A DNA stretch of 64,000 nucleotides from Paenibacillus sp. PAMC 26794 (GCF_000316035.1 NZ_ANHX01000011.1:372001-436000); one strand, 5' to 3'. Positions 25,729-34,716 are shown, counted from the first letter of the stretch. Notes: a model not told the origin generated them from the sequence alone. Program-made: numbers and translations.

Positions 25729-28308
25729 ATGAAAAATTTGCTTAAAAAGGCAACCGCAATGATGCTGGCATTGGTCCTACTGCTTGGATTAATGACAGCG
25801 CCCGTTCATGCAGACACACCATTGTTCACCATCGAAAGCGAAGATGCGCAGCTCACCCCGGATCTTCAAGTGGTTACTTCAATCTATGGACAACCCAAGC
25901 CCGGATTCTCCGGTGCCGGATTTGTCTGGATGCAGAACTCTGGCACATTAACCTTCACAGTTACTGTCCCGGAAACCGGCATGTACGCAATCTCCACACG
26001 ATATATGCAGGAGCTTAGTGCAGATGGCAGGTCACAAAATTTAATCGTGAATGGTGTTACGAAAGGGGCGTATATGCTGCCTTACACGACAACATGGTCA
26101 GACTTCGATTTTGGCTTTCACAAGCTGAATCAGGGTGCCAACACGATTGAGCTGAAGGCTGGCTGGGGCTTCGCGTATTTTGATACTTTTACAGTGGATC
26201 ATGCTGATCTGGATCCCCTGAATGTGCAGCCAGTTCTCACTGATCCTGAAGCTACACCGGAAACTCAAATTTTGATGAATTATTTAACGGAGGTATACGG
26301 AAACAATATTATTTCTGGTCAGCAAGAGATCTATGGAGGAGGGAATGACGGTGATACAGAGCTTGAATTCGAGTGGATTCATGATCTTACCGGAAAGTAT
26401 CCGGCTATCCGTGGCTTTGATCTGATGAACTATAATCCGTTGTATGGTTGGGAGGACGGTACAACTGATCGCATGATTGATTGGGTGAATAACCGTGAAG
26501 GTATTGCAACAGCTTCCTGGCATATCAATGTGCCTCGTAATTTCAATACGTATGAGCTTGGGGACTTTGTGGATTGGAAAGAGGCTACCTACAAGCCAAC
26601 CGAAACGAATTTTAATACAGCCAATGCGGTAATTCCCGGTACGAAAGAGTATCAATACGTGATGATGACCATCGAGGATTTGGCAGAACAATTGCTGACT
26701 TTGCAAGATAACGATGTGCCAGTGCTTTTCCGTCCGTATCATGAAGCAGAAGGCAACGGCGGGCTGAACGGGGAAGGTGCATGGTTCTGGTGGGCTTCGG
26801 CAGGCGCAGAGGTGTACAAAGAGCTATGGGATCTGCTATATACCGAACTAACCGAGACGTATGGTTTGCATAATCTGATCTGGACCTACAACAGCTATGT
26901 ATATAGTACTTCTCCGGCCTGGTATCCGGGCGATGATCAGGTGGATCTCGTCGGATACGATAAATACAATACGATCTACAACCGTTATGACGGATTGTCG
27001 GGCGTGCCCAATGAGGTTGCAATCACCTCGATTTTCTATAAGCTTGTTGAGTTGACAGGTGGTACCAAAATGGTAGCCATGACGGAGAACGACACGATTC
27101 CAAGCGTGAAAAATCTGACAGAGGAGAAATCAGGATGGCTGTACTTCTGTCCTTGGTATGGCGAGCATCTGATGAGTTCTGCTTTTAATTACTCGGCAAC
27201 ATTGAAAACGCTTTATCAAAGTGATTATGTCATTACGTTGGATGAGCTGCCAAATCTAAAGGTTAACAATCCCAACCCCAGTGCATCCATCACACCTGGA
27301 AACGTGGAATTTGACAAATACACACCCAATCAAAGCGATAAAACAGTAACCGTGAATGCAAACGGCAATACGCTAACTGCTCTCCGGGCAGGCAACAATG
27401 CATTGACCGCAACGACAGACTATACCTTGAACGGAAGCACATTGCTGTTGAAAAAAGCTTATCTGGCAACCCTGCCAGTTGGTGAGCATTCGATTGTTCT
27501 GGATTTTAATCAAGGTCAGGACCCTGTGTTAAAAGTCAAAATTGTGGATTCAACACCGAGTACAAATGCTGTGATTTCTCCAGTGAATGCAACATTTGAT
27601 AAAGCGACGAATCCCGCGCAGGATATTACCGTATCTCTCACCTTAAACGGCCGTCAGCTTACAAGCATCACAAAGGGGAATGTTAGTCTTGTATCAGGTC
27701 AGAATTATACAGCGTCCAGCGCTGCAGTTGTTCTGAACAAATCATATCTCGCTACGCTGCCCTTGGGTCAGAACGTGTTGACCTTTCACTTCAATGGAGG
27801 AAATAACGCTGTGTTAACGGTGAATGTCGTAGACAGCACGGTTACTGTGCCAGCAGGGGATTTGACGATTCAAGCTTTTAACGGCAATACAAGTGCATCC
27901 ACCAACGGCGTCGCACCCAAGTTCAAATTGGTCAACTCAGGCAATTCGGCTATTCCGTTGAGTGATGTAAAACTCCGGTATTATTATACGATTGACGGGG
28001 AAGAAGCTCAGAGTTTCTGGTCCGACTGGGCAAGTATGGGCAGTGCGAATGTAACGAGCCAATTCGTTAAACTGGCGACTCCAGTTGCCGGGGCGGATCA
28101 TTATCTTGAAGTGGGCTTTACAAGTGCGGCGGGATCACTGAATGCGGGCCAGAGCGCAGAGATTCAAACACGGTTTTCCAAAAACAATTGGACGAATTAT
28201 ACTCAGACTAACGATTACTCGTTCAAGGCAACCGGTAGTCAGTTCGCAAACCACGATAAGGTTACCGGGTATGTGAATGGTCAGTTGGTATGGGGAATTG
28301 AGCCGTAA
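25729..28308 (+). CDS. secreted multimodular GH26 beta-mannanase (CBM-GH26-X2-X2-CBM3)
   Basis: 859 residues. Signal peptide 1-28 (basic MKNLLKK, hydrophobic core, APVHA cleavage). About 33-165: CBM35/CBM6-like beta-sandwich. About 170-510: GH26 catalytic domain with acid/base E339 in RPYHEAEG and nucleophile E453 in MTENDTIP. About 519-610 and 614-704: two X2-type Ig modules, both starting with ITP/ISP..VEFDK or ..ATFDK and ending VDS. About 708-859: CBM3, closing with GYVNGQLVWG. The family hydrolyses beta-1,4-mannan; CBM3 should anchor it to cellulose, so the expected substrate is mannan inside plant cell walls. ATG 25729 fits the GGAAGGAAG site; earlier in-frame starts overlap it. Monocistronic, under a cre site. 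Confidence 0.93.
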   Translation: MKNLLKKATAMMLALVLLLGLMTAPVHADTPLFTIESEDAQLTPDLQVVTSIYGQPKPGFSGAGFVWMQNSGTLTFTVTVPETGMYAISTRYMQELSADGRSQNLIVNGVTKGAYMLPYTTTWSDFDFGFHKLNQGANTIELKAGWGFAYFDTFTVDHADLDPLNVQPVLTDPEATPETQILMNYLTEVYGNNIISGQQEIYGGGNDGDTELEFEWIHDLTGKYPAIRGFDLMNYNPLYGWEDGTTDRMIDWVNNREGIATASWHINVPRNFNTYELGDFVDWKEATYKPTETNFNTANAVIPGTKEYQYVMMTIEDLAEQLLTLQDNDVPVLFRPYHEAEGNGGLNGEGAWFWWASAGAEVYKELWDLLYTELTETYGLHNLIWTYNSYVYSTSPAWYPGDDQVDLVGYDKYNTIYNRYDGLSGVPNEVAITSIFYKLVELTGGTKMVAMTENDTIPSVKNLTEEKSGWLYFCPWYGEHLMSSAFNYSATLKTLYQSDYVITLDELPNLKVNNPNPSASITPGNVEFDKYTPNQSDKTVTVNANGNTLTALRAGNNALTATTDYTLNGSTLLLKKAYLATLPVGEHSIVLDFNQGQDPVLKVKIVDSTPSTNAVISPVNATFDKATNPAQDITVSLTLNGRQLTSITKGNVSLVSGQNYTASSAAVVLNKSYLATLPLGQNVLTFHFNGGNNAVLTVNVVDSTVTVPAGDLTIQAFNGNTSASTNGVAPKFKLVNSGNSAIPLSDVKLRYYYTIDGEEAQSFWSDWASMGSANVTSQFVKLATPVAGADHYLEVGFTSAAGSLNAGQSAEIQTRFSKNNWTNYTQTNDYSFKATGSQFANHDKVTGYVNGQLVWGIEP

Positions 28309-28329
28309 AGTTAGGTAGCACGTTTAATG

Positions 28330-28369
28330 GGCTGGATCAGGGGTTGAACCTCTGATCCAGCCTTTTTTT
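28330..28369 (+). terminator. mannanase terminator
   Basis: A perfect 11-bp GC-rich stem (GGCTGGATCAG with CTGATCCAGCC, 28330-28340 and 28352-28362) followed by seven T residues. Confidence 0.95.
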
Positions 28370-28432
28370 GTGTAGTCGGTATACATCATTTTTTACTGTT
28401 AGATAATAAAATGAAGAAATTAAAGAGAATTA

Positions 28433-28454
28433 TTACATAATAAATATTATGTAA
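28433..28454. promoter_or_regulatory. 22-bp perfect palindrome in AT-rich gap
   Basis: Arms TTACATAATA and TATTATGTAA are separated by AA. The symmetry and AT-richness fit a dimeric regulator site. No promoter can be tied to it. Confidence 0.4.
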
Positions 28455-28459
28455 ACTTA

Positions 28460-28576
28460 TTATTTTCGATGACCATCATAAGCTGCATCTATGGCATTTG
28501 TAAGAGCTAAAGGACTGATTAATACATAAATGGTATCAACATTTAGCCCGATAACGATGAAGGAAGCAGCTTGATC
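28460..28576 (-). pseudogene. possible C-terminal gene remnant
   Basis: An open minus-strand frame of 38 codons with two tandem stops, reading SFIVIGLNVDTIYVLISPLA and then LTNAIDAAYDGHRK. The hydrophobic pattern ending in a charged tail resembles a genuine protein C-terminus. Upstream the frame is closed by a TGA, and no start or ribosome site is seen. I do not recognise the family. Confidence 0.25.
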
Positions 28577-29009
28577 TCAAGGATCATCAATACAATTTAT
28601 TAGTTTATTTCTACGTTTGGACAGTCAGCCGAAAATCGTTTTCGTTCGTAGTTTGTTAGATAGCGTTACGTTCTTAATAATCACTAAATATGTTGTATAT
28701 ACCTCATGTTAAAAGAACTTTTTGCCCGTGAAACGGACCGTTTAATTCACCATGTTTAACTATTTAGTTTTTTGAGCGCAAAATGGAAAATAAAATTAAT
28801 ATTTCAAGTGAGAAATCAGGTGGATTGAACTCTTAAAACCAGCCGAAAAAAGGAGAGAAATCGATCAATATATTAATTGGATAAATAAGGTATACATCGT
28901 TACAAAAGGCGCTACTACGCCGATTATAGATCAATTTCATATGGATTTGCGATGGATTTAGTACCGCTTTCACGTTATGCTTTTGGAAATTGGAAAGGAA
29001 GTGGGAAAA

Positions 29010-30092
29010 ATGGAACGCGAACTGGCGTTGGAAATTGTCAGAGTAACAGAATTGGCTGCGTTGGCTTCAGCACCCTGGATGGGACGAGGCGACAAGAACA
29101 GTGCAGATGAAGCGGCTACTTTGGCCATGCGCGCCATGTTCGATTCCGTGTCCATTCGCGGCACGGTGGTAATTGGTGAAGGAGAAATGGATGAAGCACC
29201 CATGTTGTACATCGGCGAGGAAGTGGGCAACGCTGAGGGGCCTGAGGTTGACGTGGCTGTAGACCCGCTCGAAGGTACAGAAATCGTGGCCAAAGGACTG
29301 AACAACGCTCTATCGGTTATTGCAGTGGCGGGAAAAGGTAACCTGCTCCACGCACCGGACATGTATATGGAGAAACTGGCGGTAGGGCCTGCGCTTGTAG
29401 GCAAGGTCAGCATTGAAGACCCGGTTGAAGTCACCCTGGAGAAAGCCGCTGCCGCATTGAACAAAAACATCTCGGACCTCACTGTGATGATTCTGGATCG
29501 TGTACGACATGAGAGCACCATCAAGACGCTACGCAAGGTTGGCGTGAGAATTAAGTTCCTAAGTGACGGTGATGTTGCGGGTGCGATGGCTCCGGCATTC
29601 CCGGAGGCAGGCATTGATCTCTATGTCGGATCTGGAGGAGCGCCAGAAGGTGTGCTGGCTGCCGCAGCGCTATCTTGCCTTGGGGGTGAGATTCAAGGTC
29701 GTCTGATGCCTGCCAACGCAGACGAATTCCAGCGTTGCTTGCAGATGGGAATTGATAATCCTTACAAAGTGTTAACGATGCAGGATATGATCGGCACGGA
29801 GGACGTTATTTTTGCCGCAACAGGTGTGACGCCAGGTGAGATTCTGGGAGGGGTACGGTATCTTGCGGATGATCGCGCCGAGACGGATTCGATTGTTATG
29901 CGTGCCAAAACCAAAACAATTCGGTTTATTCGTTCCCAACACTTCCTGCCTAACAAAGAAGTACTGCACAAAGTAAGAGAGCTTCAATCCACACCAGAAC
30001 CATCGGACCGCATTCCGAATCATGTGAAAACGATGGAGCAAGCTGAGTTTAGCCAATCCTCCGTTGATCATGGCGTTACAACCACGTTGTGA
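29010..30092 (+). CDS. glpX: class II fructose-1,6-bisphosphatase
   Basis: A 360-residue GlpX-type bisphosphatase hydrolysing fructose-1,6-bisphosphate to fructose-6-phosphate in gluconeogenesis. The Li+-sensitive phosphatase-superfamily metal motifs are intact: IGEGEMDEAPML and DPLEGTE near residues 55-95, with GSGGAPEGVLAAAAL later. ATG 29010 follows AAGGAAG (8-base spacing) and gives MERELALEIVRVTE; an earlier in-frame ATG at 28977 lacks a ribosome site. It is monocistronic, with a terminator 124 bases downstream. Confidence 0.94.
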   Translation: MERELALEIVRVTELAALASAPWMGRGDKNSADEAATLAMRAMFDSVSIRGTVVIGEGEMDEAPMLYIGEEVGNAEGPEVDVAVDPLEGTEIVAKGLNNALSVIAVAGKGNLLHAPDMYMEKLAVGPALVGKVSIEDPVEVTLEKAAAALNKNISDLTVMILDRVRHESTIKTLRKVGVRIKFLSDGDVAGAMAPAFPEAGIDLYVGSGGAPEGVLAAAALSCLGGEIQGRLMPANADEFQRCLQMGIDNPYKVLTMQDMIGTEDVIFAATGVTPGEILGGVRYLADDRAETDSIVMRAKTKTIRFIRSQHFLPNKEVLHKVRELQSTPEPSDRIPNHVKTMEQAEFSQSSVDHGVTTTL

Positions 30093-30215
30093 GCTGCACT
30101 CCCCAATAATTGAACAGATAGCAGCAACCATAATCGTTATAGTGTGTTTGATAAGTAACTTGTACCCCTAAGGTTACAGGCATGGAGTTAATGAAAGTAC
30201 CATCTCTGGCAAGAT

Positions 30216-30259
30216 AATAATGAGGGCTTGGATTAACCCAAACCCTCATTATTTTTTTG
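30216..30259 (+). terminator. glpX terminator
   Basis: AATAATGAGGG (30216-30226) pairs perfectly with CCCTCATTATT (30243-30253), with inner TTGG/CCAA pairs, followed by a T-run. Confidence 0.92.
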
Positions 30260-30270
30260 TGTTAAAAGCA

Positions 30271-30299
30271 TTGACAACGGTTACATGTCATGAGAAAAT
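30271..30299 (+). promoter_or_regulatory. promoter of LacI-Gfo/Idh-ThuA cluster
   Basis: Consensus -35 TTGACA (30271-30276), 17-base spacer, -10 GAAAAT (30294-30299), 73 bases before the regulator start. Confidence 0.6.
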
Positions 30300-30313
30300 G
30301 TACGCGCGTACAT
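30298..30313. promoter_or_regulatory. 16-bp palindromic operator, ATGTACGCGCGTACAT
   Basis: A perfect palindrome with the central CG step typical of LacI-family operators. It overlaps the end of the -10 box and the expected transcription start, an ideal repression site. The adjacent LacI-type gene is the natural binder, giving autoregulation; this is inference. Confidence 0.6.
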
Positions 30314-30371
30314 AAATGTCGATTTTTAATTATTACATCATTTATAGGTGAGCTAGAAGGGGGTGAAATTC

Positions 30372-31421
30372 ATGGCATCTCGTAAAGAAGTGGCTGACCT
30401 TGCGGGTGTTTCCGAGGCGACGGTCTCCCGGGTGCTTAATGGGGTAGGCCCTATTAAAGAAGAGACACGCCGCAAGGTTCTTGAAGCTTCCGAACAGTTA
30501 GGCTATGTGCCCAGCGCTCTTGCTCGCAGTTTTGCCAGAAGTAAAAGCGGGAACCTTGGGGTGGTATTACCTTATGTTCCGAAGGCACATCTGTTCTCGG
30601 CGTACTTTTTCTCGGAAATGCTGAGTGGGATTGGAAGCAAAGCCAGAGACAATAGCATGGACCTGTTGGTTATGTTCCGAACACCCGGTGAAGTAATGAA
30701 TTATACGGATCTGTTCCGGCGTCAGAAAGTGGACGCTTGCATTATCCTTGGTGCCAGAGATGATCATGAAGAACTGGCGGCCATGCAGCAGCTTCATCAG
30801 GAAGGACACCCGTTCTGTGTCATGAATCAGCATTTTGAGGGGCAATCGTTCACGGAAGTGGATGCGGATCATGTGGAAGGAAGTAGGCTTGTCATACGTC
30901 ATCTTACGGATCAGGGATATCGCAAAATCGCTTTTCTCAATGGTCCAGACAGCTATTCCAACAGCCAGGAGCGTATGGGAGGTGTCCGTCTTGGCCTGCA
31001 AGAAGTAGGTATGGAGCTGGACCCGAGTCTACTGCTTGAAGGGAATTATAGTAGACGAAGTGGCATTGAGGCGGCAGCGATTGTAGCAGATCGGTTACAT
31101 GAGATTGATGCTGTATTTGCCGCCAATGACCGGATGGCCATTGGTGTCATGCATGGTTTGCGTGAGCGGGGAATAGGGCCTGCGGATTTTCCGGCATTTG
31201 TGGGTTATGACGACTCCGATGCCGCCGAGATGGCGGTTCCGCCGCTGAGCAGCGTCAGGGTTCCATTTTTTGAGATGGGTGAACTTGCAGTATCGAAGCT
31301 TATGCATGGGTCTGTGGGTGACACACATAAAGCGAATAACTCTGTTGTAGCGGTAACCGAATCTGCGAGAGCGTTGTTGCCTACCGAACTGATCATCCGT
31401 GCTTCTTCTATCCGTCAATAG
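30372..31421 (+). CDS. LacI family transcriptional regulator
   Basis: A 349-residue LacI/GalR regulator. The N-terminal HTH reads MASRKEVADLAGVSEATVSR followed by VLNG and the hinge region LGYVPSALARSFARSKS. A periplasmic-binding-protein-like sugar sensor domain follows from about 58 to the end. AAGGGGG gives an 8-base spacing to ATG 30372. It is followed at 54 bases by the Gfo/Idh gene and probably controls the oxidoreductase/ThuA run; the effector sugar is unknown. Confidence 0.9.
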   Translation: MASRKEVADLAGVSEATVSRVLNGVGPIKEETRRKVLEASEQLGYVPSALARSFARSKSGNLGVVLPYVPKAHLFSAYFFSEMLSGIGSKARDNSMDLLVMFRTPGEVMNYTDLFRRQKVDACIILGARDDHEELAAMQQLHQEGHPFCVMNQHFEGQSFTEVDADHVEGSRLVIRHLTDQGYRKIAFLNGPDSYSNSQERMGGVRLGLQEVGMELDPSLLLEGNYSRRSGIEAAAIVADRLHEIDAVFAANDRMAIGVMHGLRERGIGPADFPAFVGYDDSDAAEMAVPPLSSVRVPFFEMGELAVSKLMHGSVGDTHKANNSVVAVTESARALLPTELIIRASSIRQ

Positions 31422-31475
31422 TTAATTGGTACACATATTGAAAGACTTTTTATTATTCCAAAGGAGGAAATGACC

Positions 31476-32648
31476 ATGTCAAAACGTCTTCGTGTCGGAA
31501 TGGTTGGATACAAGTTTATGGGGAAGGCCCACAGTAATGCCTATCGCAGTCTGCCGATGTTTTTCCCGTCTGCTCCGCTGCAGCCTGAGATGTCTGTAAT
31601 CTGTGGACGTAACGAGCAGGGAGTGCAGGAGGCAGCAAGTCAGTTCGGCTGGTCTGAAAGTGTGACTGATTGGCGCGAACTGGTGAAGCGGGATGATATT
31701 GATCTGATTGATATTAACGCGCCAAGTGATGCCCATAAGGAAATTGCGTTGGAAGCGGCTCGTCAGGGCAAACATCTGTTTTGTGAGAAACCACTGGCCC
31801 TGTCCCTCGCGGATTCGCGTGAGATGCTTCAGGCAGCAGAGGATGCTGGAGTCGCCCATATGGTTGGGTTCAACTATCGTTTCTCACCAGCGGTGCAACT
31901 AGCGAAGGATCTGGTGGAGAGCGGACGACTGGGTAAAATCTATCATTTCCGTGCTTTTTTCTTGCAGGACTGGATCATGGACCCTTCGTTCCCGCTGGTA
32001 TGGCGTTTGCAAAAAGAAGTGGCTGGCTCTGGTTCCCATGGGGATCTGGGCGCACACTTAATCGATCTGGCTCGTTTCCTCGTTGGTGAATTCCAGGAAG
32101 TCATCGGCATGAGCGAAACATTTATCAAAGAACGACCACTTGCAGCTGAGATGACCGGTCTGAGTGCAAAGGGCAGTTCGAATGCGGATGCACCGAAAGG
32201 AGAAGTGACCGTCGACGACGCTACGCTTTTCTTGGCACGATTCGCAGGAGGGGCGCTGGGCAGCTTCGAAGCTACACGTTTTGCAGCAGGGCATCGCAGT
32301 ACGAACTCGTTTGAGATTAACGGCAGTCTCGGCAGTGTACGATTTGATTTTGAGCGGATGAACGAACTGGAAGTCTATTTCACAAAGGATGAAGAGGACG
32401 TACAGGGATTCCGCCGTGTACTGGCAACCGATCCGGCACATAAATATGCTGAAGCTTGGTGGCCTGCCGGACATACGATTGGATTCGAGCACACGTTCAC
32501 ACATGAGATGCTGGAGCTGGTGACAGCGATCTCTGAAGGACGACAACCATCACCGAGTTTCCACGATGGGGTCGCTTGTCAGGCTGTACTGGAAGCAGTA
32601 GAACGTTCGGTAACAGAACGGCGCTGGGTGACACTTGAAGAGATGTGA
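31476..32648 (+). CDS. Gfo/Idh/MocA family oxidoreductase
   Basis: A 390-residue NAD(P)-dependent dehydrogenase. It has an N-terminal Rossmann fold with VGMVGYKFMGKAH in the dinucleotide site, the HLFCEKPLAL motif whose lysine is the conserved catalytic residue, and a C-terminal substrate/dimer domain including GDLGAHLIDLARFL with the active-site His. Family members oxidise or reduce sugars and inositols, often at C3. The start is set by AAGGAGG 8 bases before ATG 31476. It lies with ThuA-like and second Gfo/Idh genes, typical of 3-keto-sugar chemistry. Confidence 0.9.
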   Translation: MSKRLRVGMVGYKFMGKAHSNAYRSLPMFFPSAPLQPEMSVICGRNEQGVQEAASQFGWSESVTDWRELVKRDDIDLIDINAPSDAHKEIALEAARQGKHLFCEKPLALSLADSREMLQAAEDAGVAHMVGFNYRFSPAVQLAKDLVESGRLGKIYHFRAFFLQDWIMDPSFPLVWRLQKEVAGSGSHGDLGAHLIDLARFLVGEFQEVIGMSETFIKERPLAAEMTGLSAKGSSNADAPKGEVTVDDATLFLARFAGGALGSFEATRFAAGHRSTNSFEINGSLGSVRFDFERMNELEVYFTKDEEDVQGFRRVLATDPAHKYAEAWWPAGHTIGFEHTFTHEMLELVTAISEGRQPSPSFHDGVACQAVLEAVERSVTERRWVTLEEM

Positions 32649-32717
32649 GCAAGCAAGACAGTGACGTCAGGAATAAGGTTGAACACACAAAACTAGGCGA
32701 AAGCGAGTGAATATACG

Positions 32718-33446
32718 ATGAGTAAAGCACTGATTGTATGGGGCGGCTGGGATGGACATGAACCTGAGCAGGTAGCAGCGATTTTTGAACGTATTTTGAA
32801 GGAAGAGCAGTTTGAGGTTGAAGTCTCGAATACGTTGGAGTCTTATGCGGATGCAGAGAAGCTGATGGGTCTGGATTTGATCGTGCCGTTGTGGACAATG
32901 GGACAGATTGAGCAAGAACTCGTCAATAACGTATCAGCGGCTGTTCAGAGCGGTGTGGGATTGGCTGGTCTTCATGGCGGCATGTGTGATGCCTTCCGAA
33001 ATAACGTAGACTGGCAGTTTATGACGGGTGGACAATGGGTTGCCCATCCAGGTAATGATGGTGTGGAGTATATGGTAAACATGAAGCGTGGCTCTAGCCC
33101 GTTATTGGATCATATTGAAGATTTTCAGGTGAAAAGTGAACAGTACTACCTGCACGTAGACCCGGCAGTGGAAGTGCTGGCAACAACTCGATTCCCAGTG
33201 GTGACTGGTCCGCATGCAGCGAATGGGCCCGTAGATATGCCTGTTGTCTGGACGAAACGCTGGGGCGCAGGACGGGTATTCTACAACTCGCTGGGACATC
33301 ATGCAGACATTGTAGACATGAAACCTGTGACTGAAATGATGCGCAGTGGATTCAAATGGACGGCAGCAGGCAAAGAACTTGCCAAGAGTCGAGTAAGTTC
33401 AGCAACCGAAGTGTACACAGGTATGGCGGACAATCAGAACGAATGA
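32718..33446 (+). CDS. ThuA domain-containing protein
   Basis: A 242-residue ThuA-like protein with the class I glutamine-amidotransferase-like fold. Visible landmarks are ALIVWGGWDGHEPEQVA at the N-terminus, LAGLHGGMCDAFR with the conserved LHGG turn, EQYYLHVDP, and VVWTKRWGAGRVFYNSLGHH. In rhizobia ThuA acts with the Gfo/Idh protein ThuB in trehalose and related disaccharide oxidation; the biochemical step of this subfamily is not fixed by sequence. The ribosome site before ATG 32718 is weak (GCGAG). It sits between two oxidoreductase genes on the same strand. Confidence 0.87.
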   Translation: MSKALIVWGGWDGHEPEQVAAIFERILKEEQFEVEVSNTLESYADAEKLMGLDLIVPLWTMGQIEQELVNNVSAAVQSGVGLAGLHGGMCDAFRNNVDWQFMTGGQWVAHPGNDGVEYMVNMKRGSSPLLDHIEDFQVKSEQYYLHVDPAVEVLATTRFPVVTGPHAANGPVDMPVVWTKRWGAGRVFYNSLGHHADIVDMKPVTEMMRSGFKWTAAGKELAKSRVSSATEVYTGMADNQNE

Positions 33447-33539
33447 GATTGTAGTTGGATTGCAAACGTAACTTCAGTGTTAACCATTCATCCTCAATGG
33501 ATAAACCATTTCTGATTCACGGCGAAGGGAGCCCCAGGC

Positions 33540-34646
33540 ATGAAAACAATGAAAGTAGGCATTATTGGCTGCGGTAAAATCAGCGGTATTTATATGGAAA
33601 ACTGTCACCGGTTCGAGGTGCTGGAACTTGTTGCTGTTGCGGATCTCGACCGGAAACGTGCCGAGGAGCAGGCAGCAGCCTATAACGTGCCTAACGTATA
33701 CAGCGTCGACGAAATCTTGGCTGATCCCGAGATTGAGCTGATCATCAACCTGACGATTCCTTCCGTTCATGCGGATGTATGCTTGCGGGCGCTTGAATCT
33801 GGCAAACATGTTTATGTAGAAAAACCGCTCGCTGTTACCCGTGAAGAAGGGCTGGCCGTGCTCGAAACAGCGAAGCGTAAAGGATTGCTCGTGGGTTGTG
33901 CACCAGAAACGTTCTTTGGTTCAGGCATCCAGACTTCACTTCAATTGGTGGAGGAAGGGATAATCGGCAAGCCGGTGGCGGCGACCGCATTTATGATGAG
34001 CCGTGGTCATGAGCACTGGCATCCCGATCCGGAGTTTTATTACGCTTCAGGCGGTGGGCCAATGTTTGACATGGGTCCGTACTATCTCACGGCATTGATC
34101 CAACTGATGGGACCGATCAAGTCGATTGCAGGCATGACGGGTAAAGCCATGGAAGAGCGGACGATTACGAGTGAGAAAAAGAGAGGCCAGACGGTTCCCG
34201 TCGAAATTCCTACTCACGTTACCGGTCTGTTACAGTTTGAACAGGGAGCCATTGGCACACTGATTACAAGTTTTGACGTATTTGGTGGAAGTGCATTGCC
34301 ACCGATTGAGATATATGGCACACACGGTACATTGCAGGTACCTGACCCCAATACCTTCGGCGGTCCCGTTCGTTACCGATTGTTAGGTGAACATGAATGG
34401 ACGGAAGTTCCGCTTCTCCCAGGGTATCAGGAAAATACACGCGGCATCGGTGTGGCAGATATGGCCTATGCAGCACATAGTGGACGTGCACACCGTGCGA
34501 GTGGGGAACTGGCATACCACGTACTTGAGGCCATGTGGGCATTCCACGATTCATCAGATGAGCAGACGTTCTACCAGATGAAAAGCTCGTGTCAGCGCCC
34601 GGCTGCATTGCCGGTGGATCTGCCATTGTATACATTGGATAAGTAA
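33540..34646 (+). CDS. Gfo/Idh/MocA family oxidoreductase (second copy of cluster)
   Basis: A 368-residue enzyme with N-terminal VGIIGCGKISGIYMENCHRF nucleotide site, HVYVEKPLAV with the conserved lysine, and a C-terminal domain with GGGPMFDMGPYYLTALIQLMG. It belongs to the same superfamily as the gene at 31476 but the sequences differ clearly, so the two probably catalyse different steps or opposite redox directions. ATG 33540 follows AAGGGAG. A terminator ends the cluster. Substrate is unknown. Confidence 0.9.
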   Translation: MKTMKVGIIGCGKISGIYMENCHRFEVLELVAVADLDRKRAEEQAAAYNVPNVYSVDEILADPEIELIINLTIPSVHADVCLRALESGKHVYVEKPLAVTREEGLAVLETAKRKGLLVGCAPETFFGSGIQTSLQLVEEGIIGKPVAATAFMMSRGHEHWHPDPEFYYASGGGPMFDMGPYYLTALIQLMGPIKSIAGMTGKAMEERTITSEKKRGQTVPVEIPTHVTGLLQFEQGAIGTLITSFDVFGGSALPPIEIYGTHGTLQVPDPNTFGGPVRYRLLGEHEWTEVPLLPGYQENTRGIGVADMAYAAHSGRAHRASGELAYHVLEAMWAFHDSSDEQTFYQMKSSCQRPAALPVDLPLYTLDK

Positions 34647-34673
34647 GATAGCCATTATGGCTTATGTCATGAT

Positions 34674-34716
34674 AAATAGCCCCTTTTCCTTTGAACAAGG
34701 AAAGAGGCTATTTTTT
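34674..34716 (+). terminator. terminator of the ThuA/Gfo-Idh cluster
   Basis: AAATAGCC (34674-34681) pairs with GGCTATTT (34706-34713), with an inner CCTT/AAGG stem and a run of T. Confidence 0.87.

Larger units (their letters stand above)
28370..29009. other. AT-rich intergenic region without a supported gene
   Basis: About 640 bases between the mannanase terminator and glpX. Apart from the palindrome and the possible remnant listed separately, it holds a symmetric CGAAAATCGTTTTCG (28630-28644), a GTGAA/TTCAC-flanked ACGG-A-CCGT motif near 28729-28751 and a GGCG/CGCC hairpin at 28909-28922. No convincing promoter or full gene is visible. Confidence 0.7.

Noticed and set aside
28959-28972. 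cre-like sequence on the minus strand before glpX
   Set aside because: Only about 11 of 14 positions match; too weak to annotate.
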